A DNA stretch of 64,000 nucleotides from Escallonia rubra (taxonomy: Eukaryota; Streptophyta; Magnoliopsida; Escalloniales; Escalloniaceae), in assembly GCA_033065855.1 (NCBI GenBank), contig JAVXUO010002733.1, positions 62,001 to 126,000 of the forward strand. The letters are read 5' to 3'. The notes under the pieces are model-generated. The model was given only the letters and a program-made list of their open reading frames with translations. It did not search any database and was not told the DNA's origin. Below are positions 23,562 to 35,792 of the stretch, in pieces; position 1 is the stretch's first letter, and every line of letters starts with the position of its first letter. The translations under genes and the position numbers were made by a program.

Positions 23562-24900
23562 CTTGTTTTGATAATAACTACACATTGATTATGTTTTAAT
23601 ATGTTTTTTGAGTGGATTCTTAGTATGTATGCACATACACACTCATGAACACACATTTGAGAAGTTGGATAGATGGATTAAAGCCAAAGAAGCTTAAAGC
23701 TATAGTTGACATGCTATGGAAGCTTCATCAAGTCCAATGTTAAAGAGCATGAAAGAATGCAAAGGCTAAGTTACTATCGATTATGATTGATCTTTAGTAT
23801 TATGTAACTAGTCTTGGTTTGATGCTTGGATTGATGACTATGACCTAAAATAACCTTAGACACCTTGTGCATTGCATGTGAGTACATAACCTTTCACACA
23901 AGTGTGATTCTTAAAAATTAGTGAATTTTGGAGCTTACTCAGATTTTCTCAAAAATGTTTTTGGTGCTAAACTTTTCATATTTTGATAAAACTTTTCTTT
24001 AGCTTTCCCATGCAAAAAATGGCACCTCAATCCGATTTTTCTAGAGAAGTTATGGCCAAAATAAGAAATGGGGTTTTGTGACGCATCTGATAGGCAATAG
24101 GGTAATGCAGTCGACTGTATGTTGCATTGCAATACAGTCGACTGTATTGGTCAAAATTTAGTTTTAACGGCTATATTTCATATCTTCTCTATATAAATAA
24201 TTTGGGGCTTCATCATACACCATGAAAAACCATATTCTAAGCCTCCATTCATTAAAGAAACATTAAGGCTCATTGATTAAATTTTTCTCTCTTCATCTTC
24301 TTGATTTTACATCATTAAAGAGAGAGTCTTCGTGAGCAATTCTTTGATTGATAGTGAGCATTATTCAAGTCATCAATTCTCCCATCTCTCATTTGTACTC
24401 ATTTCCTTTCAAGATGATTTCTTTATACACATTTGATCTTTGTAAAAGGATTGTGATCAAGGCTTGGTTTTGTTAAGTCTTGGGTGAGCTTTGTGGATTC
24501 AAGGCTTGTGCTTGGTGTGGGGATATCACCAAGTGTTGTAAGGGTTTTGATCTTGACCCGGAAGAAGATTGTTACTAGTGGATTCTAGTGCTCTTGCAAG
24601 GGACTTCCTTGAAGAGGTGGATGTAGGCTTGAGTCTTCAAGCCGAACCATTAAATCTCCCTGTCAAGTATCTTTAACTCAATCTCTTTACTTATTGCTCT
24701 ACAATTGCTTAAGATTGTGTAGTTAGCATCTTGATTGAAGTATTACTTGGTTTGATTGAGATTTATGATTGTGCTTAGTTTAAATTTCCTATTAAAAGAA
24801 AACCCTATTCACCCCCCTCTAGGATTGTTTTATTGGTTTCAAGTGGTATCAGATCCTCAGCTCTTGATTTTTTGGTTAACACCTAGAGAGTTAAAAGATC

Positions 24901-26608
24901 ATGGGGCTTAGTCTTGAGGGGAGTTCTATTATTAGACCTCCATTTTTTGATTGGTCATTGTATAGTACATGAAAAATTAAGATTAGAGTATTTTTAGAGT
25001 CTTTAGACTTTGAAATGTGGGGAGTCATTGAAGATGGCCCTTATGTTCCCTCCAAGTTTATTAGAGATAAACTTGTGCCAAAAAAGAAATCTGAATTTAA
25101 TGACTATGATAAAAATATGCTTTGCATGAATTCTAGAGCTAAGAATTGTCTTATTTGTTCTCTAAACACAAATGAACTCAATCGAGTTATTATGTGTGAT
25201 TCGGCTAAGAGTATGTGGGATACACTTCAAGTCACTCATGAAGGAACCTCTCTTTTAAGAGATTCAAAGATGAATTTATGGCATAGAGAATATGAATTGT
25301 TTCAAATGTTTTCGGATGAATCCATTACGGAAATGAATTTTTGTTTCGCTAAAATTGTTAATACTTTGAAACAATTAGAAAAAGATTTCTCCAATAGTGA
25401 TCTTGCGAGAAAGGTAATTAGGTCATTACCTAGAGAATAGGATGCAAAAATCACCACACTTCAAGAATCAAAGTATCTTAATACCTTCCCGTTGGATGAA
25501 TTAATTTGCTCCTTGATCACCCATGAAATGCAACTCGAATCATCCGGACAAAAAGTTTCAAAGAAGAAGAAGAAGTGCATTGCTCTTAAAGCTTCATCAA
25601 TGATGGATTAATCTTCAACTAAAGAGGCATAGGACTTGAATAACAAGGAGATGGATATATTTGCTAAGGAATTCAATGAGTTTCTCAAAATTAAGAAAGT
25701 TAGAAACTCACACAAGAGCATGAATGATTCAAGTGTAGAGATTACCTCATGGGAGAATAAGAAGAAGAAAAGGTCAAGAAAGAAGCACTCTGTAAAGTCA
25801 TCAATCGAAGTCATCATTTGTAGTGATAATGACTCAAGTGAGGATGAATGTGGTTATTTCGATGATAGATATGCAAATTTATGCTTCATGGCTCAAAAAG
25901 ATGATGAGGTAAATTCTTCATAAATTGATAGTGATAGTGATAACAATTGTTCCAATGATGATATTTGTGATCCTTATGCTCTTTTATACGAAGAATCCAT
26001 GAAATTAGCCAAAAAAAATTATGCTTTAAAAAACAAGTACATGCGATTTCAAAAGAGCTAGATGACTTAAAAATGAAAATAATGAGTTGCATGCCAAGAA
26101 TGAATCCATATCTAACCATTTATATGTGGAGCATGTTAATGATGACTTGGTTGAATTAATTGTTAACACTCTTAGCTCAAAACAAATCTTTTGCAAAATT
26201 TTGGCTTTAGAAAAACAAGATGAAGATTTAAAACTTGAGATTTATGATTTGAAAAATTTTCTTAAAAAAATTGTTGATGGTCAAAACAATTTGGATGTCA
26301 TATTCGGACGCCAAAGAATTAGCCTAAACAAAGGTGGTCATGGATTAGATCCATTCACCTTTCCTCCTAAAGTTTTTCAACAACAAGTTAGGTTGAATAT
26401 TCATACAAAACAACCAAAGAACTATTACACACTATTTACACATTATGGTTGGTGCAACAAGAAAGGGCATATGACTAGTTATTGTCCTTGTAGAATTGTT
26501 TATGTTGGAGGTGTAAAGAAAATGTGGGTTGTTAAAGAGTTTCTTAATGTTGCTAAGACTAACACCAACGGACCCAAGAAAATGTGGGTACCAAAAGTTG
26601 GGACCTAA
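24901..26608 (+). pseudogene. Copia-type gag of element A (fossil)
   Basis: The reading starts with ATG at 24901 (GLSLEGSSIIRPPFFDW) and includes EMWGVIEDGPYVPSKF and AKSMWDTLQVTHEGTSLL, typical of plant Copia gag. A zinc-knuckle-like CNKKGHMTSYC and the phrase KKMWVPK near 26580 mark the C-terminal part. It is broken into several frames. It would have formed the capsid; no function remains. Confidence 0.85.
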
Positions 26609-27754
26609 ATTGTAATTGTAAGTTGTTCAAAGCAAAGGAAAATAACAACAAGGAGAAGGCTCCAACAAAATTTTGAAAATGAGGAAAAACAAGCTAAATC
26701 TTTAGGCGGAGTAAGCATTCCAAGATTGGACATACTACTTCAAATGATGAGTGCCTCAAAGCTTGTCAAAGAAAACGGACTTCAAGAATGATTACTCATG
26801 AGCTCAATCCTTGGTAATTCACCATAAGGGTAAAACTTAATGATCTTCTCAATATTGTGCTATGTGCTAAACTTATATTTCGTCAAGTATGCTTAAATTG
26901 TCAAATCTATAAAATAACTTGCTTGTTGAGAATTCATGCGAACTATGGTCTAAATTGTGAGTCCTTGATTGTTTACTTCTCTATGTTATAATCTTGGATA
27001 CTTGTAGGATTTAGATGACGATGAATGGTCCTCTTGCACTTATGTTGGAAATATTGATTGTTGATGACCTTTATTCGTGTCATGAGAATTCCATCTTGAG
27101 ATTATGTCATCTTAATGCTTCACGTTGTCATTCCTACACACACACACACACACTCTTTTTGGTAATGTCAAAAAGAGAGCATGACTTGGTTATACATTTA
27201 GTTATGTTTTTTTGGATATTGTTGGTATTATTTGAGGGGGAGCATACATTAGGATGGAATATGCATATGGTAACTTGATAGGGAAGCTTACATGCTTGAA
27301 TCACATACTATCTTGCTCCTATTGAGAAATGCATGAAGTAAATAAGATTATTGAACTACATTGCATATCATTCTATTGATCATGAATGAACTCTTGATGT
27401 CATCTGTATGAGTTCATGAGTTAGATGCACTTCTCGCCATTATCTTTCTTATAACTATCTCTTAACACACGCATACCCTTGTCTTTTTGTTGACGAAAAA
27501 GGGGGAGAAATAATCTTGATTCTATATGCTAAGTGATAGTGTGTTTCGAGAGAACATTAGAGGAAGATCATATCTTGTTTTAGCTAGGGGACGCTAGCTA
27601 TGAGCTTAATTTCTATATGAGAAAAATTGACATATCTTGAGTATACTAGAAATGACTGAATGCTCTAAGTGAATTATTGTGCTTAATTGACTATCTTATG
27701 ATACATCTTACCTTATATAGAATCAATGTTTGTCATCATAAAAAAGGAGGAGAT
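26609..27754 (+). other. Non-coding tail of element A between gag and the 3' LTR
   Basis: No pol domain is seen. The same stretch, similar throughout, lies between gag and LTR in element B (30370-31440, minus strand), so this is the inherited layout of the family. It ends in the purine tract. Confidence 0.75.
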
Positions 27755-29032
27755 TGTTAGCCCTATGGTTGGATAACCTAGGCTTACATCTTGTTTTGAT
27801 GATAACTACACATTGATTATGTTTTAATGTGTGCTTTGAGTGGATTCTTAGTAGGTATACACATACACACTCATGAAGATACATTTGAGAAGTTGGATAG
27901 ATGGATTAAATCCAAAGAAGCTTAAAGCTATAGTGGGTGGACATGCTATGTAAGCTTCATCAAGTTCAATGTCAAAGAGCAAGAAAGAATGCAAAGGCTA
28001 AGTTACTATCGATTATTATCAATTTTTACTATTATGTAATTAGTCTTGGTTTGATGCTTGGATTCATGAATATGACATAAAATGACCTTAGGACACTTTG
28101 TGCATTGCTTGTGAGTTCATAACCTTTCACACAAGTGTGGTTCTTGAAAATTAATGAATTTCGGAGCTTACTCTGATTTTCTCAAAACTATTTTTAGTGC
28201 TAAACTTTTCATATTTTGATAAATATTTTCCTTAGTTTTCCAATGCAAAAAAATGACACCTCAATCCGATTTTTCTAGAGAAAGTTATGGCCAAAATTGG
28301 AAATGGGGTTTTGTAAGGCAACTGATAGGCAGTAGGGTAATACAGTCGACTGCATTGGTCAAAATTTGGTTCTAACGGCTATATTTCATATATTCTCTAT
28401 ATAAATGATTTGGAGCTTCATCATACACCATGAAAAATCATATTCTAGGCTTCCATTCACTAGATAAACATCAAGGCTCATAGATTAAACTTTTCTCTTT
28501 ATCTTCATGATTTTACATCATTAAATAGAGCATCTTTGTGAGCAATTCTTTGATTGATAGTGAGCATTCCTCAAGTCGTCAATTCTATCATCTCTCTATT
28601 GTACTAGAGCTTCATTTGTACTCATTTCCTTTCAAGAGGGTTTCTTTGTACACATTTGATCACTGTAAAAGTATTGTGATCAAGGCTTGGGTTTGTCAAG
28701 TCTTGGGTGAGCTTTGTGGATTCAAGGCTTGTGCTTGGTATGGGGATATCACCAAGTGCTGTAAAGATTTTGGTCTTGACCCGGAAGAAGATTGTTGTTA
28801 GTGAATTCTAGTGCTCTTGCAAGGGACTTCCTTGAAAAGGTGGATGCAGGCTTGAGGGTAATTCAAGACGAACCATTGAAATCTCCTTGTCAAGTATCTC
28901 TGACTCTATAATTGCTTGAGATTGTGTAGTTAGCATCTTGATTGAAGTATTACTTGGTTTGATTGAGATTTATGATTGTTCTTAGTTTAAATTCCCCATT
29001 AAAAAAATCATATTCACCCCTCTCTAGGTTTG
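27755..29032 (+). repeat. 3' LTR of element A (main part)
   Basis: Starts TGTTAGCCCTATGGTTGGAT. The last 14 bases of this LTR lie at 34521-34534, beyond element B. It holds one CAGTCGACTG palindrome at 28343. The 87-codon open frame at 28538 is LTR sequence, not a gene. Confidence 0.85.
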
Positions 29033-30369
29033 TGAAACCAATAAAATAACCCTAGAGGGGGGTGAATAGGGTTTTAAGACTACTTTAAAAATTAACAAAC
29101 AACTAACATCAATCTCAACACAAATGTAAAACGAGATGGTTCAGCTTAAATGGTTCAGCTTGATATATCCTCAAACCTACATCTACCTCTTCAAGGAAGT
29201 CCCTTGCAAGAGTACTGGAATCCAGTAGCAACAATCTTTTTCCGGTTCAAGCCCAAAACCCTTTAAACACTTAGTGATATCCCCACACCAAGCACAAGCC
29301 TTGAATCCACAAAGCTCACCCAAGACTTGACAAACCCAAGCCTTGATCACAATCCTTTTACAAAGATCAAATGTGTACAAAGAAATCCTCTTGAAAGGAA
29401 ATGAGTACAAATGAAGCTCTAGTACAATAGAGAGATGAGAGAATTGATGACTTGAAGGATGCTCATTCTCAATCAAAGAATTGCTCACAAAGATGCTCTC
29501 TTTAATGATGTAAAATCATGAAGATGAAGAGAAATAAGTTTAATCTATGAGCCTTGATGTTTCTCTAATGAATGGAGGCTTAGAATATGGTTTCCATGGT
29601 GTATGATGAAGCCCCAAATCATTTATATAGAGAGCAAATGAAATATAGCCGTTATAGGCATAATATGGGCAAAACTGCCATTGCAGTCAACAGTAACCCA
29701 TTGCAGTCGACTGTATTCCCTAAAAAATAGCCATTGGAACTGAATTTTGACCAATGAAGTCGACTGCATTGGAATGCAGTCGACTGGATTACCCTACTGC
29801 CAATCAGCTGCCTCACGGAACCCCCTTTCCTATTTTGGGCATAACTTTCTCTAGAAAAATCGGATTGAGGTGCCGTTTTTTGCGTTGGAAAGCTAATGAA
29901 AATTTTTATCAAGATATGAAAATATTAGCACCAAAAACATTTTTAAAAAAATCTGAGTAAGCTCCAAGGTTCACTCATTTTCAAGAACCGCACTTGTGTG
30001 AATGGTTATGAACTCACATGTAATGCATAAGGTGTCCTAAGGTCTTTTTAGGTCATAGTCATCAATCCAAGCATCAAACCAAGACTAGTTACATAATAGG
30101 AAAGATCAATTATAATCGATAGTAACTTAGCCGATGCATTCTTTGTTGCTCTTCGACATTGGACTTGATGAAGCTTCTATAGCATGTCCATTATAACTTT
30201 AAGCTTCTTTGGCTTTAATCCATCTATCCAACTTCTCAAATGTGTCTTCATGAGTGTGCATGTATATACCTACTAAGAATACACTCAAAGCATACATTAG
30301 AACATAATCAATGTGTAGTTATCATCAAAACAAGATGTAAGCCTAGGTTATCCAACCATAGGGCTAACA
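29033..30369 (-). repeat. 3' LTR of element B
   Basis: TGAAACCAATAAAATAACCC to CATAGGGCTAACA on the plus strand. It has CAGTCGACTG palindromes at 29704 and 29777. The 101-codon minus-strand frame at 29183-29488 matches the one in A's LTR and is not a gene. Confidence 0.85.
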
Positions 30370-31439
30370 ATCTCCCCCTTTTTGATGATGACAAACATTG
30401 ATTCTATGTAGGGTAAGATGTATCATATGATAGTCAATTAAGCACAACAATATCACGTGCATAGAATATTCAATCATCTCTAGTACACTCAAGACATGTC
30501 AATTTATCTCATATAGCAATTAAGCTCATAGCTAGCTTCCCCTAGCTAAAACAAGATATACTCTTCCTCTAATGTTCTTTTACACAATCACATAGCATAT
30601 AGAATCAAGATTATTTCTCCCTCTTTGTCATCAACAAAAAGACAAGGGTATGCATGTGCGAAAAAGATAATAATAAGCAAGATAATGACGTGAAGTGCAT
30701 ATTACTCATGAACTCATACAGATGACATCAAGAGTTCCTTCATGTTTAAAAGAAATATATGCAATGTAGCTAAATAATCTCGTTTACTTCATGCACTTTT
30801 CAAGAGTAACAAGATAGTATATGATTGAAGCATGTAAGCTCCCCCTATCAAGTTACCATATGCATACTCCATCCTAATGTATGCTCCCCCTCAATCAATG
30901 CATGCCAACAATATCCAACAAACACAACTGAATGTCTAACCGAGTCATATTCCCTTTTTGGCATTACCAAAAGGGGTGTGTGTATGAATGGCATTGTGAA
31001 ACATTAAGATGACATAATTTCAACATGGAATTTTCACAAAGCGAATAATGGTCATCAACAATCAATATTTTCAATATAAGTTCAAGAAGCCCGACCATTC
31101 ATCGGAAAGGTTCACATTAATTCTCAACAAGCAAGCTATTTATAGCATGGGAAATCATTTATACATGCTTCATGACATATAAGTTTAGTGTATAACACAA
31201 TGTTGAATAGAGCCAAGTTTTACCCTCTTGATGAATTACCAAGGAATTGAGCTCATGAGTGATCATTCTTGAAGTCCATTTTCTTAATAAGCTTTGAGGC
31301 TCTCCTCATTTAAAGTAGCATGTCCAATCTTGGAATGCTTACTCCCCTTCAAGATTTAGCTTGTTGTTCCTCCTTCTCAAAATTTTCTTGGAGTCTTCTC
31401 CTTGTTGCTATTTGCCTTTGCTTTTATCTACAATTAATA

Positions 31440-33144
31440 TTTAGGTCTAACTTTTGGTACCCACATTTTCTTGGGTCCATGAGTGTTAATCTTAGCAACA
31501 TTAAGAAACTCTTTAACAACCCACAGTTTCTTTACGCAGCCAACATAAACAATTCTCCAAGGACAATAACTAGTCCTATGTCCTGTCTTGTTTCACCGAC
31601 CACAACGTGTAAATGGTGTGCAATAGTTCTTTGGTTGTCTTGGAGGAACATTTAACCTAGCTTGTTGTTTAAAAACTTTAGGAGGTAAGGTGAGGGGATC
31701 TAATCCAACACCGCCTTTGTTTAGGCCAACTCTTTGGTGTCCAAGCATGACATCCAAGTTGTTTTTACCATCAACAAATTTTTCAAGGCATCTTTTCAAA
31801 TCACAAATCTCAAGCTTTAAAATTTCACTTTGTTTTTCTAAAGTCGAAGTATTACAAGAGATTTGTTTTGTGCTAGGAATGCTCACAATCAATTCAACCA
31901 AATCATTATTCACATGCTCTACATATAAATGGCTAGATATGCATTCATTCTTGGCATGTAACTCATTATTTTCACTTTTTAAGTCATCTAGCCCTTTTGA
32001 AATCGCATGCACTTTTTTTTCAAGGCACAATTTTTCTTGACTACTTTTATGGATTATTCATACAATAGAGCATAAACATTAGAAATAGCATCATTGGAGC
32101 AATTGCTATTACTATCACTATATGAAGAAGTTACCTTACCTTCTTTTTGAGCCATGAAGCATATATTTGAATCTCTATCATTGAAATCACCACATTCATC
32201 TCCACTTGAGTCATTATCGCTCCAAATAATGGCTTTAATTGATGTCTTTATGGGGTGCTTCTTTCTTGCCTCGTTCTTCTTCTTATTCTCCCTTGAGGTA
32301 CTCTCCATACTTGACTCGTTCTTGCTCTTGTGCAAGTTTCCATCTTTCTTCATTTTGAGATACTCATTAAATTCCTTTGCAAGTATATCAATCTCTTTGT
32401 TATTCAAGTCTTTCTCCTCCGCACATGAAGATTGATCCGTTGTTGATGAAGCTTTAAGAGCAATGCACTTCTTCTTCTTCTTTGAAACTTTTTGCCCGAA
32501 TGATTCAAGTTGCATTTCATAGGTCATCGAGGAGCAAATTAATTCATCCAACGGAAAGGTATTGAGATCCTTTGATTCTTGAAGTGTGGTGATTTTTGTA
32601 TCCCATTCTCTAGGTAATGACCCTATTACCTTTCTCACAAGATCACCGTTAGAGATATCTTTTCCTAATTGTTTCAACGTATCAAGAATTTTAGTGAAAC
32701 AAAAATTCATTTTCATTATAGATTCATCGGAAAACATTTGAAACAATTCATATTCTTTATGCCATAAATTCATCCTTGAATCTCTTAGAAGAGAAGTCCC
32801 TTCATGAGTGACTTGAAGTGTATCCCACATACTCTTAGCCGAATCACACATAATAACTCGATTGAGTTCATTTGTGTTTAGACCACAAACAAGACAATTC
32901 TTAGCTCTAGAATTCATGCAAAGCATATTTCTATCATAGTCATTAAATTCGGATTTCTCCTTTGGCACAAGCTTATTCCTAATCTTCTTGGTGGGAACAT
33001 AAGGGTCATCTCAACGATTGCCCAAATTTCAAAGTCTAAAGATTCTGAAACTACTGTCATCTTAATTTTCCATATACTATATGAAGACGCATAAAAAAGT
33101 AGAGGTCTAGTAATAGAACTCCCCTCAAGACTAGGAAATCCCAT
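31440..33144 (-). pseudogene. Copia-type gag of element B (fossil)
   Basis: It opens at ATG 33144 (MGFPSLEGSSITRP) and includes a 304-codon stretch at 32054-32968 with AKSMWDTLQVTHEGTSLL and DTKITTLQESKDLNTFPL, then a Lys/Glu-rich coiled part and a last block (GVGLDPLTLPPKVFKQQARL) at 31593-32030. It is homologous to gag of A. It is broken by a few changes. Confidence 0.85.
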
Positions 33145-33149
33145 GATCT

Positions 33150-34515
33150 TTTAACCAATAAAATGGCCCTAGAGAGGGAGGGGGGGTGAGTAGGGTTTTA
33201 AGACTACTTTAAAAATTAACAAACAACTAACCTCAATCTCAACACAAATGTAAAACGATAATGAAAAGAGATAAGGGTTTAGAGATACTTGACAAGGAGA
33301 TTTAAATGGTTCAGCTTGATTTACCCTCAAGCCTACATCCACCTCTTCAAGGAAGTCCCTTGCAAAAGCACTAGAATCCACTAGCAACAATCTTTTTCCG
33401 TGTCAAGATAAAAACCCTTAAAACACTTAGTGATATCCCCACACAAAGCACAAGCCTTGAATCCACAATGCTCACCAAGCCTTGATCACAATCCTTTTAC
33501 AAAGATCAAATGTGTACAAAGAAACCCTCTTGAAAGGAAATGAGTACAAATGAAGCTCTAGTGCAATAGAGAGATGAGAGAATTGATGACTTGAAGGATG
33601 CTCACTCTCAATCAAAGAATTGCTCACAAAGATGCTCTCTTTAATGATGTAAAATCATAAAGATGAAGAGAGATAAGTTTAATCTATGAGCCTTGATGTT
33701 TCTCTAATGAATGGAGGCTTAGAATGTGGTTTCCATGGTGTATGATGAAGCCCCAAATCATTTATATAGAGAGCAAATGAAATATAGCCGTTATAGGCAT
33801 AATATGGGCAAAACTGCCATTGCAGTCGACTGTAATCCAATGCAGTCGACTGTATTCCCTCGAAAATAGCCGTTGGAGTTTTGTCCTAAAAATTACCCGC
33901 TGGAACTAAATTTTGACCAATACAGTCGACTGTATTACCGTACTGCCAATCAGCTGCCTCACGAAACCCCCTTTCCTATTTTGGGCATAACTTTCTTTAG
34001 AAAAATCGGATTGAGGTGCCGTTTTTTGCGTTGGAAAGCTAATGAAAAGTGTTATCAATATATGAAAAGATTAGAACCAAAATTTTTTTTTAGAAAAACA
34101 GAGTAAGCAACAAAGTTCACTCAATTTTAAGAACCGAACTTGTGTGAATGATTATGAACTCACATGCAATGCACAAGGTGTTCTAAGGTCTTTTTAGGTC
34201 ATAGTCATCAATCCAAGAATCAAACCAAGACTAATTACATAATATGAAAGATCAATTATAATCGATAGTGACGTAGCCAATGCATACGCTGTTCCTCGTC
34301 GACCTTGTACTTGATGAAGTTTCGATAGCATGTCCACTATAACTTTAAGCTTCTTTGGCTTTAATCCATCTATACAACTTCTCAAATGTGTCTTCATGAG
34401 TGTGCATGTATATACCTACTAAGAATACACTCAAAGCACACATTAGAACATAATCAATGTGTAGTTATCATCAAAACAAGATGTAAGCCTAGGTTATCCA
34501 ACCATAGGGCTAACA
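33150..34515 (-). repeat. 5' LTR of element B
   Basis: Ends in GGGCTAACA at 34515, with the GTTTG duplication next to it. It holds three CAGTCGACTG palindromes at 33823, 33843 and 33923. Confidence 0.8.
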
Positions 34516-34539
34516 GTTTGTTTTATTGGTTTCAATTAC

Positions 34540-35792
34540 CAATACCCCCTAGTGCCCCTTGCACCGAAAAAATCTCAAACACACTTCAAAGCATCCTTTT
34601 TAGCAACCTGAAAAAAATTTCCGCTCAAAAAGTCGTAACCGATATCCGGATCGAGCGCTCAGAAGCCAGTTCCGCTAAAAAAAGTTATCGACCTCGAAAT
34701 GGCATGAAATCTAAGACACTGACACATATCAGTAAAAAAAATAGGGTTCTTTATTTTGCACTTGGCCGAAATCCGAGCATAAGTATTTTTAAACTTAAGA
34801 TTCGGGACAGCTTAAAAATTACTAACCTATAGCGACTATTACGGTTACTATTCACTACTAATCAAATCAAACACCCTGAAAACACACACTCTCTCCTAAC
34901 TCCCTCACTGCCGAAACGCACATACTTGCACACAATTTACACACTCTACTACACACCTAACACACACATCTACACCTAAAACATACACACACAAAGCACA
35001 TAGACACTCGACCCGAAACACACACACACACACGGCACAGTCACACCCACACAAACACACATTTCACAGACAAAACCCCCCCCCCCCCCCTTCCGGCAAC
35101 ACATTGAAAAACACGCACATACTCATTCAATTTCGTCCTACGTACACAACATTAACACCACAGCATATACCATAACACCACACACGCAACCACCACGCAC
35201 ACACACTGCCAAACCTACAACACACACTCTTGGTTTTTCACCTCTACACACGCACACACTGAATTTCTAAACATGCGTACTGCTGAAAATCACTAGAAAA
35301 ATACACTATAAGAGAAGATTACCTTTGGGATTTCTACAGATTTTTCTCCCCCTTCTCCCTCCCCCTCTATTTCTCTATTTGTGGCCGAAGCCCTCTGTTC
35401 CTTATCTTATATGTTTATGTTTTCTGTTTCTATTTTCTCTTGTTTGTTTTTCTTTTCTTTTTCTTTCTCAGGGATTTTCCCATTAATTTATAATTCATTT
35501 AGATTAGTCACCAATTAAGAAGTAAAAGGTGGCATTCTTTAAGACATTTTTCTTTAGAATTTTGACACATATCATGCCTAATTTCATAATAAAAATTGCA
35601 AAATAGCCCCCAAAGTTTTCATATTTATAAAATGGCCCCAAAACTTTTTGAAATTATATTCTTACCACAAAATCATTAATTTAACCTTTCATACACTACC
35701 TACTCCCGAATATCACTTAAAATTATCTCTTTTAGTTTTTCTAACCAACAAATAATTATTTTAGACATGTCAAAAAAGTACAGGATGTTACA
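34540..35792. other. Right part of element P, with CA-rich sequence and a 15-base C run
   Basis: No gene is seen. CA-rich sequence spans 34870-35230, with a homopolymer of 15 C at 35076-35090. After that come T-rich and AT-rich sequence up to the ATGTTACA end. Confidence 0.7.

Larger units (their letters stand above)
21637..24841 (+). repeat. 5' LTR of element A, interrupted by solo LTR S
   Basis: It starts TATTAGCCCTATGGTTGGAT and ends TTTTATTGGTTTCA. The part at 23562-24841 aligns with the 3' LTR at 27780-29032. It holds two CAGTCGACTG palindromes (24108, 24135) and a TATA-like CTATATAAATAA near 24189. Confidence 0.85.
29033..34515 (-). mobile_element. Copia-like gag-only element B, inserted in the 3' LTR of A
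   Basis: A full element of the same family as A in opposite orientation, flanked by GTTTG (29028-29032 and 34516-34520). Its 3' LTR is 29033-30369 and its 5' LTR about 33150-34515; both are about 1.34 kb. Beside the 3' LTR lies the polypurine tract (seen on the plus strand as ATCTCCCCCTTTTT). The interior has gag only. It is broken in gag. The LTRs look roughly 90-95% alike by eye, so the insertion is probably a few million years old. Confidence 0.85.
21637..34534 (+). mobile_element. Copia-like gag-only element A, with two insertions inside it
   Basis: The element is flanked by ATTAC on both sides (21632-21636 and 34535-34539) and sits inside P. The 5' LTR is 21637-24841 (interrupted), and the 3' LTR is 27755-29032 plus 34521-34534 (interrupted). 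The primer site TGGTATCAGATCC at 24844 fits initiator methionine tRNA, and a purine tract AAAAAGGAGGAGA at 27741 precedes the 3' LTR. The interior carries gag but no recognisable protease, reverse transcriptase or integrase, and its sister B has the same layout, so this is a non-autonomous line. The gag is broken in several places. Confidence 0.85.
16864..35792. mobile_element. Large solo-LTR-like element P (about 2.5 kb without inserts)
   Basis: It starts TGTAACGACCC and ends CAGGATGTTACA, with AATAA on both sides (16859-16863 and 35793-35797). Removing the two insertions inside leaves about 2.5 kb at 16864-17400, 20923-21636 and 34540-35792. It has the TG...CA ends and 5-base duplication of an LTR, but no internal coding region. 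It shares the phrase GAGCTCAGTAAGGTCGCTCA and a splintered CA-rich part with element Q, so they are one family, probably Ty3/Gypsy, though no protein proves that. Confidence 0.75.

Noticed and set aside
28538-29488. Two similar open frames, 87 and 101 codons, on opposite strands
   Set aside because: Both lie in LTRs of the Copia-like family. Their similarity is LTR similarity, not protein conservation.
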